64,000 nt of DNA. Origin: a virus. Below the pieces are notes generated by a model. The model saw nothing but the letters and a program-made list of their open reading frames with translations. It was not told where the DNA came from and did no database searches. The stretch covers positions 1 to 64,000 of IMG/VR virus record IMGVR_UViG_3300036851_000225. One strand, 5' to 3'. How positions within the stretch are numbered: the first letter of the stretch is position 1; every line of letters starts with the position of its first letter. This document shows, in pieces, positions 7,887-16,405 of the stretch. Position numbers and translations under genes: made by a program.

Positions 7887-8167
7887 CGCAGTGCCTCTGT
7901 CCGCTTGTTTATCTGCGAGATAATGATTGCTGCTAATTGCTCCGCATCAGCCGATTGGCGTTGCTCTGTCTCGGCTAGTACGCGCCGTACCACGCGCTCT
8001 ACTATCCGCTCGATTGCAGCCTCATCTAGCGCTGATGTGACCTGACGAGGACCATCGTAAAACCGTGTAACACCGCTATTACAGGTACACATCGTCGGCG
8101 GCGCGGTTGACCCCCAGTTTGTTACCCATTTATAATTGCCACACACTGGACATCTTTCGTTGCTCAT
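7883..8167 (-). CDS. Small zinc-ribbon protein
   Basis: 94 aa. N-terminal CPVCGNYKW and MCTCNSG give CxxC and CxC pairs likely to bind zinc; the C-terminal half is a predicted helix or coiled coil (AAIERIVERVVRRVLAETEQ). It overlaps the glycosyltransferase start by 4 nt. No function recognised. Confidence 0.6.
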   Translation of the reverse strand: MSNERCPVCGNYKWVTNWGSTAPPTMCTCNSGVTRFYDGPRQVTSALDEAAIERIVERVVRRVLAETEQRQSADAEQLAAIIISQINKRTEALR

Positions 8168-8176
8168 ATCCGCCCC

Positions 8177-8491
8177 TTACACTCCTGCAAACACGTTGAC
8201 AAGCGCGTTGACCACCGTTTGAATATCGGCATCTGTCGCAGCCGTGCCACTTGCGAGTGTCGGGTGCGCGATTGCAGCCCACATCATGCGCTCTGCTGCT
8301 TGCTCGGTTGCCGTCCTGTCAATCAGGATCTTCTCTGCCCACTCCTTGCGCCTGCGATGCCCATTGACGCCCTCTGCCTCTCGAAAGACCTCAATTGCCG
8401 CCAATGCGACGGCTGCGGTGATCTTCTGGCGAAATGTTGTTTCATCAGCACCGCCGCCGTAGCGCAGTATGTAGATTGATTGCAGGCTCAC
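8177..8491 (-). CDS. Conserved phage structural-region protein
   Basis: 104 aa from GTG 8491, chosen because the GTGA overlap with the upstream methyltransferase stop is typical here; the frame itself opens further upstream. It is helical, ending TDADIQTVVNALVNVFAGV, a pattern I associate with small conserved phage proteins of structural operons. Function unknown. Confidence 0.6.
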   Translation of the reverse strand: MSLQSIYILRYGGGADETTFRQKITAAVALAAIEVFREAEGVNGHRRRKEWAEKILIDRTATEQAAERMMWAAIAHPTLASGTAATDADIQTVVNALVNVFAGV

Positions 8492-8979
8492 GGCTTCACC
8501 CCTTGCGCGCCACACTGCCACCAGGCGTTGCGATCAAAGACACGTTCATCGTGTCGCCAGTCATACTCTGGTGCTACGACGAAACCAGCGCGCCGCAGCG
8601 CTTCCTCAAGTCGTGTTTGTGTCCAGATCGTATAGTGCGGCATATCTTCTGCCATGTCCCCCTGGAGAATAAGATCATAGGCGCGAAGGCCGAGCCGTGC
8701 TGATAGCGCCGATACCCTGGCCTTATGCGCATCAGGCACAACCAATGTCAGTGTACCGCCTGGCTGCAACACTCGCTTGCATTCGAGGAGAAAGTTGAAT
8801 ACCTCCCACGGCGGTAGGTGCTCAAGAAAGTGTCCAGCGTAGATGTGCGCCACGCCGTCAGCTTCGTATGGTATCGGTGGCACCCGGCAGATAACATCAA
8901 CGCCCTTCTTTGGCTGGCTGTCGAGAGAGACATACCCCTCAACCGGCATATCCCCACTGCCAATGTTCAAGCATCGCAT
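8488..8979 (-). CDS. SAM-dependent methyltransferase (class I)
   Basis: 163 aa. LNIGSGDMPVEGYVSLD is motif I; AHIYAGHFLEHLPPWEV is the acidic/HxLEH region; VLQPGGTLTLVVPD is the strand 4-5 region. This is the small-molecule or sugar type of methyltransferase, not a DNA methyltransferase (no NPPY/SPPY). With the nearby CgeB-like glycosyltransferase it may methylate sugars placed on virions. Confidence 0.85.
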   Translation of the reverse strand: MRCLNIGSGDMPVEGYVSLDSQPKKGVDVICRVPPIPYEADGVAHIYAGHFLEHLPPWEVFNFLLECKRVLQPGGTLTLVVPDAHKARVSALSARLGLRAYDLILQGDMAEDMPHYTIWTQTRLEEALRRAGFVVAPEYDWRHDERVFDRNAWWQCGAQGVKP

Positions 8980-8987
8980 AGCCGCCC

Positions 8988-9242
8988 CTACTCCGCTTTC
9001 TGTTCGGACGTATCGGTGGTGATCTCGCTAGCCAAAAACTCAATAATGACCAGTGATGATGTGCCGAACTCGGTTTCGATCCGCACTGCGCGAGTAGCAG
9101 GCAATACCTCACCATTCATTCTGACGTAGCCCTGTCCATATGAGCCGAAGTGAACTTCAAAACGTGCAGGTGTAGCGATCTTTTGTCGTTCCTCTGATGT
9201 TAACGCCTTGAGTATATCCTGCCCGCTGATAAGCTTTGCCAT
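8988..9242 (-). CDS. Small structural-region protein
   Basis: 84 aa. N-terminal KLISGQDILKALTSEERQ is helical; the rest is beta-rich (RFEVHFGSYGQGYVRMNGEVLPATRAVRIETEFG). Within the head-tail operon, unrecognised. Confidence 0.55.
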   Translation of the reverse strand: MAKLISGQDILKALTSEERQKIATPARFEVHFGSYGQGYVRMNGEVLPATRAVRIETEFGTSSLVIIEFLASEITTDTSEQKAE

Positions 9243-9260
9243 AGCCGCCCCTATCCTTCC

Positions 9261-9545
9261 TTATCTGTCGAATTGTTTCTTGTCGAACAGTTTTGCCCTG
9301 ACACCCAGCGCCTCACCGTCTGGAAGCGCCTGCTTGCCGTCCCTTAGTCGTTCATAGTTGACACAGGCGATCCAAAAGTTGCTTCCGATCAGTGTCAACA
9401 ATCGCTCGCTGTCAATCGGCCATGCATATGAGCGCTGTTCATGCACGTCTCTGAGGTAGTTTGTGACACTCTCATAGACCTTATCCTTGCCGTCTGTATG
9501 CGTCACTGGCTGATCCTCTTTGCGCTCTGTCTTCGGTTCTGTCAT
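9261..9545 (-). CDS. Small structural-region protein
   Basis: 94 aa with a charged N-terminus (TEPKTERKEDQPVTHTDGKD) and a helical middle (YESVTNYLRDVHEQRSYAW). Overlaps the next upstream gene by 4 nt, so co-translated with the tail-completion candidate. Unrecognised. Confidence 0.5.
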   Translation of the reverse strand: MTEPKTERKEDQPVTHTDGKDKVYESVTNYLRDVHEQRSYAWPIDSERLLTLIGSNFWIACVNYERLRDGKQALPDGEALGVRAKLFDKKQFDR

Positions 9546-10024
9546 CGTGGATACTCCACTAATATCTCGTCACTCTCACAATAAACCCGTATCACAATCG
9601 TTTGAAAGATGTGCGGTGATTTCTTCCGTATGTCCACATCGGACACGCCGACGATATTGGTATTCCGCACGCCACTCGTATTGTTCAGGCGCGGGTATCC
9701 GCGCAAGTAGGCTCTGAGTGCATCGGTCAGCGTCGTGAGCGCAACATAGGCGACGCTATCCCCGCCTAGTCCCTGACTGCGCTTATGGAACACGTCAATC
9801 GCTATTTCATGCCGCTCTTGGATTTTGCCCTGCTTGCCATAATCCTCGATTATCTCACTCTCCAGTGTCGGCGCGTTCATCGCCAGGACGCAGGCGAGAT
9901 CAGTTCCTGTTGCGTCAACCACACTCCAATCACCCCGGCTGCTGTTTGCTGCCGTGAACGTTGCGCCGGCGTTATAGGCTCTGATCAACGTCAAGAGTGC
10001 AGCTTCCGAAGTCGAGTAGGTCAT
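9542..10024 (-). CDS. Tail terminator/minor tail protein candidate
   Basis: 160 aa with alternating strands and helices, ending in FQTIVIRVYCESDEILVEYPR. Size, position after HK97-gp10-like and connector-like genes, and mixed alpha/beta pattern (AYVALTTLTDALRAYLRGYPRL) suggest a gpU-type tail terminator. The call rests on context more than on motif. Confidence 0.45.
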   Translation of the reverse strand: MTYSTSEAALLTLIRAYNAGATFTAANSSRGDWSVVDATGTDLACVLAMNAPTLESEIIEDYGKQGKIQERHEIAIDVFHKRSQGLGGDSVAYVALTTLTDALRAYLRGYPRLNNTSGVRNTNIVGVSDVDIRKKSPHIFQTIVIRVYCESDEILVEYPR

Positions 10025-10027
10025 CTG

Positions 10028-10192
10028 CTATCCTGCCGGCCAGAGCGCAGGCCCTAGCGTATACGCCACCAGTATCACCAGCACAGCGAGAAAAAAAGCG
10101 AACTCGCTTGCCCTGCTGCGAGAAACGAGCGCGTAGACAAGCGCGCCTAAGAAAGCAGCGACGATGCAGACAGCAGCCATGATAAGTGTCAT
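10028..10192 (-). CDS. Small two-helix membrane protein
   Basis: 54 aa starting at ATG 10192 (MTLIMAAVCIVAAFLGALVY...), preceded by GGGGGAATAT. Two transmembrane segments (about residues 2-23 and 31-50) flank a short basic loop (SRSRASE). It exactly fills the gap between two late genes. It might be a holin-like or virion membrane protein; the real lysis genes are at 31.4-33.7 kb. Confidence 0.6.
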   Translation of the reverse strand: MTLIMAAVCIVAAFLGALVYALVSRSRASEFAFFLAVLVILVAYTLGPALWPAG

Positions 10193-10201
10193 ATATTCCC
10201 C

Positions 10202-10978
10202 CTACGGGTATCCGAACACAGCTTTGATTGCATCCCACCAGAGACTAGCAGCGCTAGCAAGTTTGGCATCGGTGATCAAGTGATACAAATCATCTGGTGC
10301 GGTGCTCAGTCCTGAGAGATCAGGACCAATTAACACGTTTGGATTGTCTGCCCATGCCTCTGCGATTGCCGCATTAACTGTTGTTACGTCTGCGCCACTA
10401 CACGTCTGTAGCTTTGCCGCCATAAGCTTGCAGCCGAGATCAGATGCTATCGCATTGGTGAGTGTATCAAGATGTGCGTTATACGTTGCCTGGCTCATCC
10501 CGGCTATTGCATCGCTCTCGCCTTGCCACCAAAGTACCGCTTTGATTGATGTGCCAGTAAGCAGCATCACTTGTGTCGCACGGTAGATCATTGATCCATA
10601 GAGTGTGGTACGATCTTGGCGATCGGCACCGGGAAGCCAGGCCGTTATTGATGTTGCGCCTTTCGCACATGGAACGAAACCACATCGAGCATTGGTACTG
10701 GCAAGTAGCGACGTAGCAACTAACGGCCATACGCTGCCTGCCGCTTCACTACTATCATTGCTTACTGCGTCAACCTGTCCTATTGCACTATCAGTCGGAT
10801 CAGCCAAGATACGAAAGGTATAGGCATTGTCAAAGAGCCAGGGTGTCAGCGTGGCATGGCTCCACGATTGGCTATTCGTACCGCGCCCCGATGCATTCGA
10901 CTGGCCCGCGATAAGAAAGACATTGCCCCATTGCGCCGTTGTCGCCTCAAAAGGGATAACTGAGGCCGGCACCTCCAT
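10202..10978 (-). CDS. SGNH/sialate-O-acetylesterase-like hydrolase
   Basis: About 258 aa from ATG 10978, overlapping the LamG gene end by 32 nt; the open frame extends further upstream but only as antisense-like overlap. FLIAGQSNASGRG carries the catalytic Ser in the GQSN block, and VLWWQGESDA is the second block of the SASA/CE6 family. A late C-terminal DxxH is not obvious (DDLYHLITDAK is a candidate). With the adjacent lectin-fold protein it may deacetylate host surface polysaccharide during adsorption, or act on virion glycans. Confidence 0.8.
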   Translation of the reverse strand: MEVPASVIPFEATTAQWGNVFLIAGQSNASGRGTNSQSWSHATLTPWLFDNAYTFRILADPTDSAIGQVDAVSNDSSEAAGSVWPLVATSLLASTNARCGFVPCAKGATSITAWLPGADRQDRTTLYGSMIYRATQVMLLTGTSIKAVLWWQGESDAIAGMSQATYNAHLDTLTNAIASDLGCKLMAAKLQTCSGADVTTVNAAIAEAWADNPNVLIGPDLSGLSTAPDDLYHLITDAKLASAASLWWDAIKAVFGYP

Positions 10979-11645
10979 TGTACCGGCTTGCTTTTTCAAC
11001 GGCAGAGAGCAACCTTTTCCAAACGCCGCACTCATCAATGCGGCCATTGAAGTGCTGGATATTCTGGCTATTTGCGCCAATGCGAAAGGTGCTATCACTG
11101 TCAAGAACGCCCGTCGTCCATGCTGTCTCATTCGGCGTTCCATTGTTTACACTGATACGAATTTTGTCTAAAGCAGCATCATGTTCAGCATGAATGTAGT
11201 ACCACGTATTGAGCGATGGCGAGCCAAGATTGTCTGCTGTCGCCACTCCTTGTGCTGTGCCGTCATTCGAGACAGAAAAAATAAACCGATCAGTCGAGTT
11301 GTTATACCAGAGTAGATATTCCCGGTGATTGGCTGAGTTATTCCACTTTGCCAGGACCGCGCGGATTGCCGTTTTATCAGTCAGATAGACCCAGGCATCA
11401 ACCGTGAAGTCTATATCCCCCATGCTCAAGGCAGCATTATCAAGGATTGACAGGCTTTCACTATTCGCTGCTGTAAACTCTGCTGCATTGCTGATAATGC
11501 CCGCCGCCTGTGTTACCGTTGCATTATCAGTCAGATGATTGCTGCCCGCGCTATCAAATCGTGTCCCTGATGCCTCATCAAGCTTCCAGTAAGCGACAAG
11601 ACCGGTAAGCAATGATGAGCGCTTTGTAAGCAATGCACGCTTCAC
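10947..11645 (-). CDS. LamG/concanavalin-like lectin domain virion protein
   Basis: 232 aa. GLVAYWKLDEASGTRFDSAG opens a typical LamG jelly roll; FTVDAWVYL, REYLLWYNN, WYYIHAEHD and FNGRIDECGVWKR are the successive family blocks, the last being the calcium/strand motif (GxIDExxxW). It probably binds carbohydrate on the host surface or decorates the virion. The esterase gene overlaps its 3' end, so the two may act together. Confidence 0.8.
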   Translation of the reverse strand: MKRALLTKRSSLLTGLVAYWKLDEASGTRFDSAGSNHLTDNATVTQAAGIISNAAEFTAANSESLSILDNAALSMGDIDFTVDAWVYLTDKTAIRAVLAKWNNSANHREYLLWYNNSTDRFIFSVSNDGTAQGVATADNLGSPSLNTWYYIHAEHDAALDKIRISVNNGTPNETAWTTGVLDSDSTFRIGANSQNIQHFNGRIDECGVWKRLLSAVEKASRYNGGAGLSYPF

Positions 11646-11647
11646 GG

Positions 11648-12112
11648 CTAATCCTGCAACAAGCCAAGGCGCACAGTGAGATCGCTGGTAGCGGTATACG
11701 TCGGTGTGCCAGTCGTGAACAAGACGCCGTAAAGCGATGTACCACTGGCAAGTTTACAGGCAAGGCCGGCAGACGCCGCTACGCCGACACTGTTGTCTGC
11801 AAAACTGGTATAACTCGTCACATCTACCACACCGATGACCTTGATAAGATCAGCATCAACAATAGTAATAGCGGCGTTATCGGTAAAAGTGCTCCCGCTT
11901 GGATTGCTGTCGAAGAGGATGAGCTTCAGCGCAGCGTTCTGTTTGCCCTTATCGGTAATGACGACGGAATGCACCACAAAGCCACGCCCTGTAGACTTCG
12001 CAGCCAGCGCAAATGTCATCAGTCCACCTACGCAGTCATTGGCCGCGTAGGCTGGCGTAGTGCTGACGACGGGCGTAGCAGACAAAACAGTGGTGCGATC
12101 TTCAGTCGGCAT
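11648..12112 (-). CDS. Conserved beta-rich phage virion protein
   Basis: 154 aa from ATG 12112, chosen for the GGGGAGAC ribosome site; the frame opens earlier. The pattern PAYAANDCVGG...STGRGFVVHSVVITDKGKQNAALKLILFDSNPSGSTFTDNAA is familiar from small conserved proteins in head-tail operons of phages. No enzymatic motif; probably a minor structural protein. Confidence 0.6.
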   Translation of the reverse strand: MPTEDRTTVLSATPVVSTTPAYAANDCVGGLMTFALAAKSTGRGFVVHSVVITDKGKQNAALKLILFDSNPSGSTFTDNAAITIVDADLIKVIGVVDVTSYTSFADNSVGVAASAGLACKLASGTSLYGVLFTTGTPTYTATSDLTVRLGLLQD

Positions 12113-12407
12113 TGGCCTGTCTCCCCGTCTCATAGTGCATTCGCACAACATCATACTGACTGCGTTGTGGATGCTCAATTATCTCGAATGCTACCCGCTT
12201 TTGCGGTATCTCTTCGCCTTCGGAAACAAGCGCAAAACTCGAATGCTCAAAGATTGCGACAATCTCACGCCGCGCCCAATCGTTATGTGCGCCACAAAAT
12301 GAGGCGTCAGCAGGTATGCCACCCATACAGCGCATTGTTGCGCCTTCACGCAGCAGCACTGAAAGCATCTCCTCTGTCAGCGCAGCAGCGATTAACCGTC
12401 GCTTCAT
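12102..12407 (-). CDS. Small head-tail region protein
   Basis: 101 aa from ATG 12407 (MKRRLIAAALTEEMLSVLLREG), preceded by GATGAGGGGC. Mixed alpha/beta with two Cys (GGIPADASFCGAH). Overlaps the next gene by 11 nt. Unrecognised. Confidence 0.5.
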   Translation of the reverse strand: MKRRLIAAALTEEMLSVLLREGATMRCMGGIPADASFCGAHNDWARREIVAIFEHSSFALVSEGEEIPQKRVAFEIIEHPQRSQYDVVRMHYETGRQANAD

Positions 12408-12414
12408 TCGCCCC

Positions 12415-12879
12415 TCATCTCCCGTAGTTGCGCACAATCCGCGCTGCTATCCGCTCGGCTAACCCTTGCGCCTGCGAACGCATCTGTCCTCTCACCCGCT
12501 CGTCAAACGGATTGGCTCGTGCTGCCTTTACCCGCTTACGGAAAAATACCTGCCCGTCAATCACAAAACGCAGCGCCCGGCCCGTTGCTACCACCGGCCC
12601 CCTACCTTCCGTGATGTACTTGATTGCAACGGCGTCGTTCGTAATGTTGTACTCGGCCTGAGTAGCGCTGTAGGACTGATCATCGTTCTGGTAGGCATCG
12701 CGTGTCTTACCAGGATCTTCACCGCGTCCTACCGGCGTTGCATCGCGCAGTGTCTCAAGGTAGCTGTCCCCGAACGCCTCTACCTCTTCACGCTGTTCAG
12801 CAGTGGCATCGGCCATGCGGTGGAACGCCGCTAGTTGCTCGTCAACGCCCTCAATTGTGATAGTGATGAACTGCGTCAC
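12415..12879 (-). CDS. HK97 gp10-like neck/tail completion protein
   Basis: 154 aa from GTG 12879, which overlaps the upstream stop as GTGA. EGVDEQLAAFHRMADATAEQREEVEAFGDSYLETLRDATPVGRG and the Arg/Gly-rich C-terminus give the usual gp10 layout (helical N-terminus, TPVxxGxxR motif). It sits between the connector-like gene and tail genes, as expected for a head-tail joining component. Confidence 0.75.
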   Translation of the reverse strand: MTQFITITIEGVDEQLAAFHRMADATAEQREEVEAFGDSYLETLRDATPVGRGEDPGKTRDAYQNDDQSYSATQAEYNITNDAVAIKYITEGRGPVVATGRALRFVIDGQVFFRKRVKAARANPFDERVRGQMRSQAQGLAERIAARIVRNYGR

Positions 12880-13406
12880 TCTTCCACCCAATCCGGCTCT
12901 TTAGGGCCAGCCTCCTCTGTAGGGGATTGTCCACCCCAAGTACGGGTAAAGATTGGCCGTAGTCGCTGCCCGCTGCTGGTTGCACCACCACTCCACAATC
13001 CCGCGATAGGACTGGACGCTGCTGACGTGGCAGCGCCGAGTTCAGAGAGCGCGCCAGAGAAGATGAAGTCTTTCGCGGCCATAAACTCTTTTAAGAACTC
13101 GGTTTCGCGCTCATTCTCCTCGTCACCATAGCCTGCGTTGCGCTGTGTCAACTCTGCCAATCCCGCTGCTCCAAGATTGGCATAGAGATCAAGGATCAGT
13201 TTGGCGCTGGCCTGCGTGACGGGAATGCTGTAGCCACTCTGCACCAGCCAGGCATTGAGTTTGGCCGACTGCTGATCGATGAAGCCCTCGACTTCGATCA
13301 ACGTCGGCTTTGTGCCAGTGTCGAATGTGCCTGACGAGTTGCAAAGTCGCTTGACGTAGGAGGCGACGCCGGCAACCGACCCGTAGCTATTGGCACTGAT
13401 TGCCAC
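12876..13406 (-). CDS. Head-tail connector/adaptor protein
   Basis: 176 aa. GVASYVKRLCNSSGTFDTGTKPTLIEVEGFIDQQSAKLNAWL resembles the helical DNA-packaging adaptor family (gp6-like): VExFIDxxSxxLNxxL followed by helices. It immediately precedes the gp10-like gene. Confidence 0.65.
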   Translation of the reverse strand: MAISANSYGSVAGVASYVKRLCNSSGTFDTGTKPTLIEVEGFIDQQSAKLNAWLVQSGYSIPVTQASAKLILDLYANLGAAGLAELTQRNAGYGDEENERETEFLKEFMAAKDFIFSGALSELGAATSAASSPIAGLWSGGATSSGQRLRPIFTRTWGGQSPTEEAGPKEPDWVEE

Positions 13407-13408
13407 GT

Positions 13409-13660
13409 CTAGCCCCTGCCCCGCCGTCGTATTGGCGCTGCGATAGGCGTTGTCTTTTCGTCAACCGTCGACTCAACTTCAAACACTTCTGCCGTGTCAG
13501 TCGGTACTGAAGTCTCAGCAGGCATTGCCTCATCCACCTCAATAACGATGCGAGCGCTGATGATCGCCTTGTCATTGCGATGGCCCCCTGGCGTCCAGGG
13601 ATCGCCGCGCTTGTACTGTTTGCCAGCGTAGGTAAACGGCTCTTTGATAACGCGATACAT
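13409..13660 (-). CDS. Small basic-tailed head region protein
   Basis: 83 aa. MYRVIKEPFTYAGKQYKRGDPW is a short beta domain, followed by an acidic linker and a basic end (IRRRGRG). This resembles small capsid-associated proteins placed between head decoration and connector genes. Function unknown. Confidence 0.5.
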   Translation of the reverse strand: MYRVIKEPFTYAGKQYKRGDPWTPGGHRNDKAIISARIVIEVDEAMPAETSVPTDTAEVFEVESTVDEKTTPIAAPIRRRGRG

Positions 13661-13664
13661 TGGC

Positions 13665-14360
13665 TTACGTTCCTATCGCTATCCAGCGTACAGACGGCGT
13701 GCCAGTACCAGCAATCGGTGTTACATCGGCTGCGCCTGTCGGCTTCCACGTCTTAAGGATAATGTTGCCGGGCGTGCCGCTATCGGCAACACTGGCCCAC
13801 ATCGCAGTGCCGAGCGCCGGATCTGTTTCCAGTGTAGCAGTGGCTTGGAGCACCGTTGCTAGTCCAGTTGCAATGTCCGCCGTGCCCGTGACCGCCGTTT
13901 CCCCGCGTGCGACCTTGTAGCCAGCGGCAACACCTTGGACAAGTCCGTTCAACTCGGCAGCCGTCCGATCTACAGCCGTACCAGCGCCAGCGCCAATCTT
14001 CAAGCCACTCACCGGCAACGCGAGTACATCAGTCTCTTTGTTTGCGCCCAGCGCCAGCGCCTTGCTCGCCACCGACGTGCCCGCAAGCGAGCCGTCGATC
14101 AGGTTCAACTCGGCAGCAGTCGCTGTTACAGCAGTGCCAGCGCCAGCGCCCAGCTTCAATCCGCCATCGGCAATGACGAGTGTATCCAGATTTTTGTTTG
14201 CGCCCAAGACAGCAGCCTTGTTCGCAGACGAGGTGCCAGCCACAACGCCGTCAACGGCAGCGAGTTCTGTGCCGGTGAGCGTATTGCTGCCGATCTTAAG
14301 TGTGGTAGTGCGAACTTCCTTAGCCCGCACCACCCCTTTTGTAAGCTGATTTTCAGCCAT
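13665..14360 (-). CDS. Head fibre/decoration protein with AAELN repeats
   Basis: 231 aa. ATG 14360 is chosen because AGGAG is spaced 7 nt from it and only 1 nt from an earlier ATG. The protein has repeats of about 45 aa built on TAAELNLIDG / TGTELAAVDGVVAG / TAAELNGLVQG, each followed by GANKxxDxL and GLKxGAGAGTAV. This is the head-fibre type of trimeric repeat protein. It follows the major capsid gene and probably projects from the capsid. Confidence 0.75.
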   Translation of the reverse strand: MAENQLTKGVVRAKEVRTTTLKIGSNTLTGTELAAVDGVVAGTSSANKAAVLGANKNLDTLVIADGGLKLGAGAGTAVTATAAELNLIDGSLAGTSVASKALALGANKETDVLALPVSGLKIGAGAGTAVDRTAAELNGLVQGVAAGYKVARGETAVTGTADIATGLATVLQATATLETDPALGTAMWASVADSGTPGNIILKTWKPTGAADVTPIAGTGTPSVRWIAIGT

Positions 14361-14396
14361 TGTCATACTCCTTTTGTCGCATCACAATGCGGTAAA

Positions 14397-15356
14397 TCAG
14401 TCACAGCAATCGCTGAAAAATACACCCAGGGCCGAAGCGACAACCTTCTGATCATAGTCGCACAGGCCGCGCACAATATCGCGCCTTTTGAGTTCGTCGC
14501 GGATCGTCTCGATGTACACGTCACTACCGCCGTCAAGTTCATCCCACACGAAGGTGTAGCCCGCCGCTGGAATGTTCTTGCCCGGCGCTGCCGGCACAGC
14601 CAGCAGGAGAAAGTCATCGTCAAAGACGGGAGCGAAGGTATCAGTTTGCGCCTCATTCGAGGTGGTATACTCCCGATCTCCTACCACGAGCATATCAATG
14701 CCAAGCCAGGCTGCGAGGATCTGGCGCACCGCGTCAACGGTAGCGGCTTGCGTGTACTTAATCCGATCAATGGCATCAGGGTGATCGGAAAGCCGTTGCT
14801 CTACGATTGTCCCCATAAGACCGATGATCTTCATGCGTCCGGCCTGTGCGCCGCCAATGGCACGGCGCAGGGCACGGCGCGCGGTGAGCACATCGCCAGC
14901 AGGGTTGGACGTAGCATCATCCCACTTCACGGCGACGGTGGTATCTGTGCCCCACACGCCGGTCTTCATAAAGTCAGTGGCAAACGTGAGATCCTTTTCG
15001 AGCGCCAGGGTATCCATGATGTGCTCAGTGCCAGTGCGCTCCAGGTCAACCGCCGGATCTTGGTTGCGCCGGTGCTCGTCAGGAATGGGGTAGCTTGTAG
15101 CGTACTGTTCAGCCGAGTAGCTATCGGTGGAGAGGCGCAGGGCAAGCTCTGGGAAGTCAGTGCCAGGGGCACGCTTCCTGGCATTGCGCCGCCAAAGATC
15201 TCCCTTGTCCCACACGAAATATTTGTCACTTTGCTTCGTGACGGTGACGCGGGGGAACATCACATCGGAGATGGGCGGATTGTCCTGTCGGTACGCGACG
15301 CTCAAATCAGTCAGCGCTGCGTTGACATGGATATCTGTCAATTTAGGCAGTGGCAT
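14397..15356 (-). CDS. Major capsid protein
   Basis: 319 aa. The N-terminus (HVNAALTDLSVAYRQDNPPISDVMFPRVTV) followed by KYFVWDKGDLWRR and central LALEKDLTFATDFM match phage major capsid proteins of the HK97 fold. The helical spine and late ETIRDELKRRDIVRG fit too. It lies downstream of protease and decoration genes as usual. Confidence 0.85.
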   Translation of the reverse strand: MPLPKLTDIHVNAALTDLSVAYRQDNPPISDVMFPRVTVTKQSDKYFVWDKGDLWRRNARKRAPGTDFPELALRLSTDSYSAEQYATSYPIPDEHRRNQDPAVDLERTGTEHIMDTLALEKDLTFATDFMKTGVWGTDTTVAVKWDDATSNPAGDVLTARRALRRAIGGAQAGRMKIIGLMGTIVEQRLSDHPDAIDRIKYTQAATVDAVRQILAAWLGIDMLVVGDREYTTSNEAQTDTFAPVFDDDFLLLAVPAAPGKNIPAAGYTFVWDELDGGSDVYIETIRDELKRRDIVRGLCDYDQKVVASALGVFFSDCCD

Positions 15357-15410
15357 AGCTTGTTATCCTTATTGATGCAAGCGCCCGCCCCTGCGCCGGC
15401 AATCTAATCA

Positions 15411-15797
15411 TCAGTAGCGCTGAAGTGACTTAACGAGCACGGCGATCACGTCGTTTGCCGCGGTTGACGGTTGAAGCGCAACAGCGACGATCTCATCATT
15501 GTCGCTTGTCGTCTTGAGGCCCAGGCCGGCAGCACTTGGTGCAATCGCGTCCATTGCAGCAATGGCACCGGCGTTGCCATCGACAACCATGCGGCTGATA
15601 CCGACCAGGCGCACGTGCGCTGCTTCTCCTGCAACTGGCGCGTTCTGGAGAATACCGACGCAACGCACGGTAGCATCAGCTATATCAATCGTCTCAGAGG
15701 TAGTGAGTTGCACGGCATGGAACTGCTTGGCAGAGAGATCGGCGGCAGCAGGCCATGTGAAATCGTGAATGCTAACTTCGTAGGCGCTAGGTGCCAT
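15411..15797 (-). CDS. Head decoration protein (DUF2190-like)
   Basis: 128 aa of small beta-barrel type: DLSAKQFHAVQLTTSETIDIADATVRCVGILQNAPVAGEAAHVRLVGISRMVV. The VGILQNAPxAGExAxVRxxG block is a good match to the DUF2190/capsid cement family. It sits between protease-scaffold and capsid genes; the protease gene's stop overlaps its start. Confidence 0.8.
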   Translation of the reverse strand: MAPSAYEVSIHDFTWPAAADLSAKQFHAVQLTTSETIDIADATVRCVGILQNAPVAGEAAHVRLVGISRMVVDGNAGAIAAMDAIAPSAAGLGLKTTSDNDEIVAVALQPSTAANDVIAVLVKSLQRY

Positions 15798-16405
15798 TAC
15801 CGGCCTCCCTTCTTGCTGCCAGCTTTGGCGGCGTTGTACTCCTCGACAAGATCCGGCTTGTCAGCACGAATAGCAGAGATCGCTGCGTAGCGCGTCATGC
15901 CGCCCGCAACCTTGGCGTTGACCGCCTCTTCGTAGCGCTCGATAGCAGAGCGCTCAATCTCTGCCTCTGCACTGCTGCCGATCTCCTCAAAATTGATCAG
16001 TCCAGCAGTGAGGATATGATCGAAGAGCGCCTGGGCCTCTGTGCGCTGGCTGGCATTGAGGCTGGTGAGATGCTTGACCAATCGCTCTGTGTCAAGCGGC
16101 AACGCATAGGAACGATGCAACGTCGCGGTTGTCACGTCCTGCGCATAGCGGGTAATGGCTTGCTGTGCGCGCTCCTCTGCGATCTCTATTGCGATCTCAC
16201 GTCGCACCTGCTCCTGCGCCTCTGCCAGCAGGCGCTTGCGCTCCTCGCTAAACTGCGTTCGCATCTCAGCGGCATAGGCCCTGAGTTGTGCCTGCGCCTC
16301 TGTGCTGTCGGTGAGGGACAGGGGAGGGAACGGCGACAAGGCAGCGCCTCCATTGGTTGCGCCGTTTGTATGCTCTTCCGGCGCGGTGTTCAGTTCGTCG
16401 GACAT
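15797..16405 (-). CDS. Nested capsid scaffold (internal start of the protease gene)
   Basis: In frame with the protease, ATG 16405 (MSDELNTAPEEHTNG) lies 6 nt after AAAGGAAAG, giving a 202-aa scaffold-only product. It starts at the junction between the protease domain and the coiled coil. Nested protease/scaffold genes are established in lambda-type phages; here the evidence is the ribosome site and the domain boundary. Confidence 0.55.
   Translation of the reverse strand: MSDELNTAPEEHTNGATNGGAALSPFPPLSLTDSTEAQAQLRAYAAEMRTQFSEERKRLLAEAQEQVRREIAIEIAEERAQQAITRYAQDVTTATLHRSYALPLDTERLVKHLTSLNASQRTEAQALFDHILTAGLINFEEIGSSAEAEIERSAIERYEEAVNAKVAGGMTRYAAISAIRADKPDLVEEYNAAKAGSKKGGR

Noticed and set aside
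11633-12427. 264-codon plus-strand frame
   Set aside because: Covers three minus-strand genes with good starts and overlaps; no recognisable domain.
13935-15407. 490-codon open frame on the plus strand opposite head fibre and capsid genes
   Set aside because: It is antisense to well-supported virion genes, has a low-complexity Arg/Ser/Ala-rich product and no ribosome site.
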